Below are positions 5,173 to 6,207 of a stretch of 6,207 bases of DNA, piece after piece. Each line of letters begins with the position of its first letter. Position 1 is the stretch's first letter. The DNA is taken from NCBI GenBank assembly GCA_934444895.1, contig CAKSDA010000091.1, forward strand, positions 1 through 6,207, read 5' to 3'. This DNA is from an uncultured Eubacteriales bacterium. Lineage in GTDB: Bacteria > Bacillota > Clostridia > Oscillospirales > Acutalibacteraceae. A program made the position numbers and the translations under genes. The notes beneath the pieces were generated by a model. It did no database searches. It saw only the letters and a list, made by a program, of their open reading frames with translations, and was not told the origin of the DNA.

Positions 5173-5565
5173 TTATAAAAGCATCCGTTGAAGCGTTAAT
5201 AAATTACCTTCCCAAATTTCATCATTGCAATCCTTTGCCTTTTGAATGCAAATGCTTATTGCGCTAAGAATAGAATTCTTGTCCGAGTAATTTTTTAACC
5301 TGTCTAGGATACAAAAAGCCCCCGGCCAATTCATATCTTGCAACCATTCTAACACTTCAGGTAAATGAGGCTTAATTTCTTCGTCGCTTCTTTCTGAAAT
5401 GATAACAGCACAATTTTCCCATACGTTTTTATTGTGTTTTGGTGTTAGCGGTTGTATAAACGGAATAATTGTTTCTATATTTCTTGCTAGAGATATTCCT
5501 TCGATTTGAATTTCAGAGGACATGTGCCAATCGAGCATATCCATAATTTCTGTAATATCTACCAT
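5173..5565 (-). CDS. DUF5071/HEAT-like putative immunity protein (130 aa)
   Basis: The protein starts MVDITEIMDMLDWHMSSEIQ. It carries LTPKHNKNVWE (about 40-50), then ERSDEEIKPHLPEVLEWLQD and MNWPGAFCILDRLKN (about 58-92). The run 'pKH...W...a...i...sdeei.p.LpelLeWLqDmNWPgA' is the signature of DUF5071, a short helical family found in toxin loci. I place the start at ATG 5565, not at the ATG seven codons upstream. The upstream codons are GGA AGG AGG, the Shine-Dalgarno site itself, also used as the last codons of the toxin (KWEGGH). The toxin stop lies 2 bases before this start, so translation of the two may be coupled. It is the most convincing toxin/immunity pair in the window. No export signal is present, implying cytoplasmic toxin action. 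Confidence 0.87.
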   Translation of the reverse strand: MVDITEIMDMLDWHMSSEIQIEGISLARNIETIIPFIQPLTPKHNKNVWENCAVIISERSDEEIKPHLPEVLEWLQDMNWPGAFCILDRLKNYSDKNSILSAISICIQKAKDCNDEIWEGNLLTLQRMLL

Positions 5566-5567
5566 GC

Positions 5568-5972
5568 TTAATGCCCTCCTTCCCATTTAATGACAACCGA
5601 TTTAACAGCTTGTGTCCAAATTGAACTGGAACCTGCATTTATCCAAGCTTCCATTGGTGCGCCTACTGGTCGTCCACTTACGTGGGTAGATCCATCTTGA
5701 ACAACATAAACCACACCTGTTGCATTAAGTGCCTCAATTGTTGTCATTGCTACACCAGGCATCGGAACAGTAGAGAATGATAAGCCTGTATATTTGTCTT
5801 TGGCTTTCGGTGTTAGATTTCCCGGATTTGTTCCTCCATATCTATAAATTACTGTTGGAGTAGGCGGAGGTGCAGGTATTGCTTCAGCTTTTTCTTCTGC
5901 TTTAGGGATAGAAATAGCTGGAGCTTGAAGTATAGGCACCGTCCAGGACTTATACGTGTACGTCGTTTTTTG
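5568..5972 (-). pseudogene. Orphan Rhs C-terminal toxin tip, possibly ADP-ribosyltransferase-like
   Basis: The open frame begins QKTTYTYKSWTVPILQAPA, continues through a Pro/Ala/Glu-rich linker (IPKAEEKAEAIPAPPPTPT) and then a compact domain of about 95 residues. That domain contains VIYRYGGTNPGNLTP, TGLSFSTVPMPG, TTIEALNATGVVYVVQDG and a C-terminal AVKSVVIKWEGGH. An Arg-Gly-Gly strand, then an F-S-T strand, then a late Glu is the order of the R, STS and E motifs of ADP-ribosyltransferases. The match is loose and I hold it as a hypothesis. The tip is complete at its C-terminus and paired with the DUF5071-like gene, but there is no usable start. The only candidate is GTG at 5939, which has no ribosome binding site. 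TYTYK resembles a YD-repeat end, so this looks like a tip cassette kept with a short core scrap. Confidence 0.7.
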
Positions 5973-5980
5973 TCATCTTC

Positions 5981-6009
5981 ATTTTACCAAATTAAGGTAT
6001 TACCGTCAA
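5981..6009 (-). promoter_or_regulatory. Sigma-A-type promoter inside repeat copy C
   Basis: TTGACG (6009-6004) and TAAAAT (5986-5981) on the minus strand have a 17-base spacer, close to the consensus in both hexamers and spacing. It would transcribe the orphan toxin tip and the DUF5071-like and helical genes as one unit. The homologous copy A keeps the same geometry. Confidence 0.65.
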
Positions 6010-6031
6010 CAGAGCACGTTTGGACGGCTTT

Positions 6032-6078
6032 CGTGAGGGAGGCGGTCGGAGGGTGTTCCCTCCAACCGTTTCCTCACG
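6032..6078. repeat. Long imperfect hairpin in repeat copy C
   Basis: The plus strand has outer arms CGTGAGG (6032-6038) and CCTCACG (6072-6078). Inner arms are CGGTCGGAGGG (6043-6053) and CCCTCCAACCG (6058-6068), with one mismatch, around a TGTT loop. No run of T follows on either strand, so it is not an ordinary intrinsic terminator. Copy A lacks the hairpin except for its outermost edge; copy B stops after one outer arm. Confidence 0.75.
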
Positions 6079-6207
6079 CAAAGACTTAATTGTAACCCTC
6101 GGCTTTAAATGGATTACCACAGCGCTTGTCAGGAGTACTCCTGAAACCTTTGTTTGGTTGGGAGTATCCCTGCAGTCTGCCGTTTGTCCCAAAAAGGCGT
6201 TGCTTGC

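Larger units (their letters stand above)
5945..6151 (-). repeat. Module-boundary repeat, copy C (most complete)
   Basis: In minus-strand order: AAAGGTTTCAGGAGTACTCC containing the palindrome TCAGGAGTACTCCTGA (6144-6129), CAAG, GGTAATCCATTTAAAGCCGA, GGGTTACAATTAAGTCTTTG, a large hairpin, AAAGCCGTCCAAACGTGC, the promoter block, and AAACGACGTACACGTATAAG. It shares its leading half with copy B, and both halves with copy A except for the hairpin. It ends at the orphan toxin tip. The bases to the right edge (6152-6207) show no second copy in this window, so the repeat's upstream limit is uncertain. Confidence 0.85.

Noticed and set aside
5955..5980. A run of A (ACAAAAAACG) after ATGAAGATG as a -1 frameshift site leading into the toxin tip
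   Set aside because: The toxin frame is +1, not -1, relative to the ATG frame, so the AAAAAAC heptamer would not give it. No convincing ribosome binding site precedes the ATG.
6032..6078. Hairpin as a rho-independent terminator
   Set aside because: There is no U tract after the stem on either strand, and a promoter follows at once.
5992..6207. Open minus-strand frame across repeat copy C reading VSGVLLTSAVVIHLKPR
   Set aside because: It follows the repeat and its hairpin, has no ribosome binding site, and ends at TAA where copy A keeps reading. The frame is a by-product of the repeat.
1..6207. CRISPR array, tRNA, rRNA or transposase genes
   Set aside because: None seen on either strand; the repeats are few, dissimilar in length and not regularly spaced, and no reading frame resembles a transposase or recombinase.

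Overview
The window looks like chromosomal DNA of a Gram-positive, low-to-moderate GC bacterium, most likely a Clostridia-type Bacillota. The basis is AT-rich genes with strong AGGAGG/AGGTGAT ribosome binding sites, a lipoprotein signal with an LSGC lipobox, and fragments of an Rhs/YD-repeat protein and of the Hint domain found in polymorphic toxins. Every supportable gene is on the minus strand, so transcription runs from the right edge (6207) to the left edge (1).

The region reads as an accessory array, or graveyard, of polymorphic-toxin tips and their immunity genes. The parent rhs gene, if present, would lie beyond the right edge. From right to left (5' to 3'): a repeat (copy C) with a promoter and a large hairpin; an orphan Rhs C-terminal toxin tip (GGTNP / GLSFST / KWEGGH, possibly ADP-ribosyltransferase-like) with no good start codon; a DUF5071/HEAT-like putative immunity gene (5173-5565); a second helical putative immunity gene (4650-5120); repeat copy B; two short toxin tails; a two-helix membrane protein (3687-4418); an Rhs core scrap; a toxin tail; a lipoprotein (3032-3508); a toxin tail; a short Imm59-like gene (2633-2875); repeat copy A with a second promoter; a YD-repeat scrap and toxin tail; a HEAT-type gene (1662-2318); repeat copy D; an Rhs core scrap and toxin tail; a DUF4259-type protein of 313 aa (408-1349); a Hint-domain scrap; and the start of another putative immunity gene that leaves the window at position 1.

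The logic repeats. Each intact small gene is preceded within 0-55 bases by the last 20-50 codons of a different protein, whose stop codon lies next to or overlaps the gene's start. This is the arrangement of an rhs toxin C-terminus and its immunity gene, with the toxin body lost and the immunity gene kept. The scraps between modules come from the conserved part of Rhs (YD repeats, the YDSDTG-YYLQSR motif, Hint), which suggests the modules arrived by recombination in conserved rhs sequence.

The most unusual element is a non-coding repeat at module boundaries. Two of its four copies carry a well-formed sigma-A promoter (TTGAYG, 17 bases, TAAAAT) pointing into the next module. It could keep displaced immunity genes expressed after separation from the rhs promoter. 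Family assignments are from reading the proteins only; no database search was possible.
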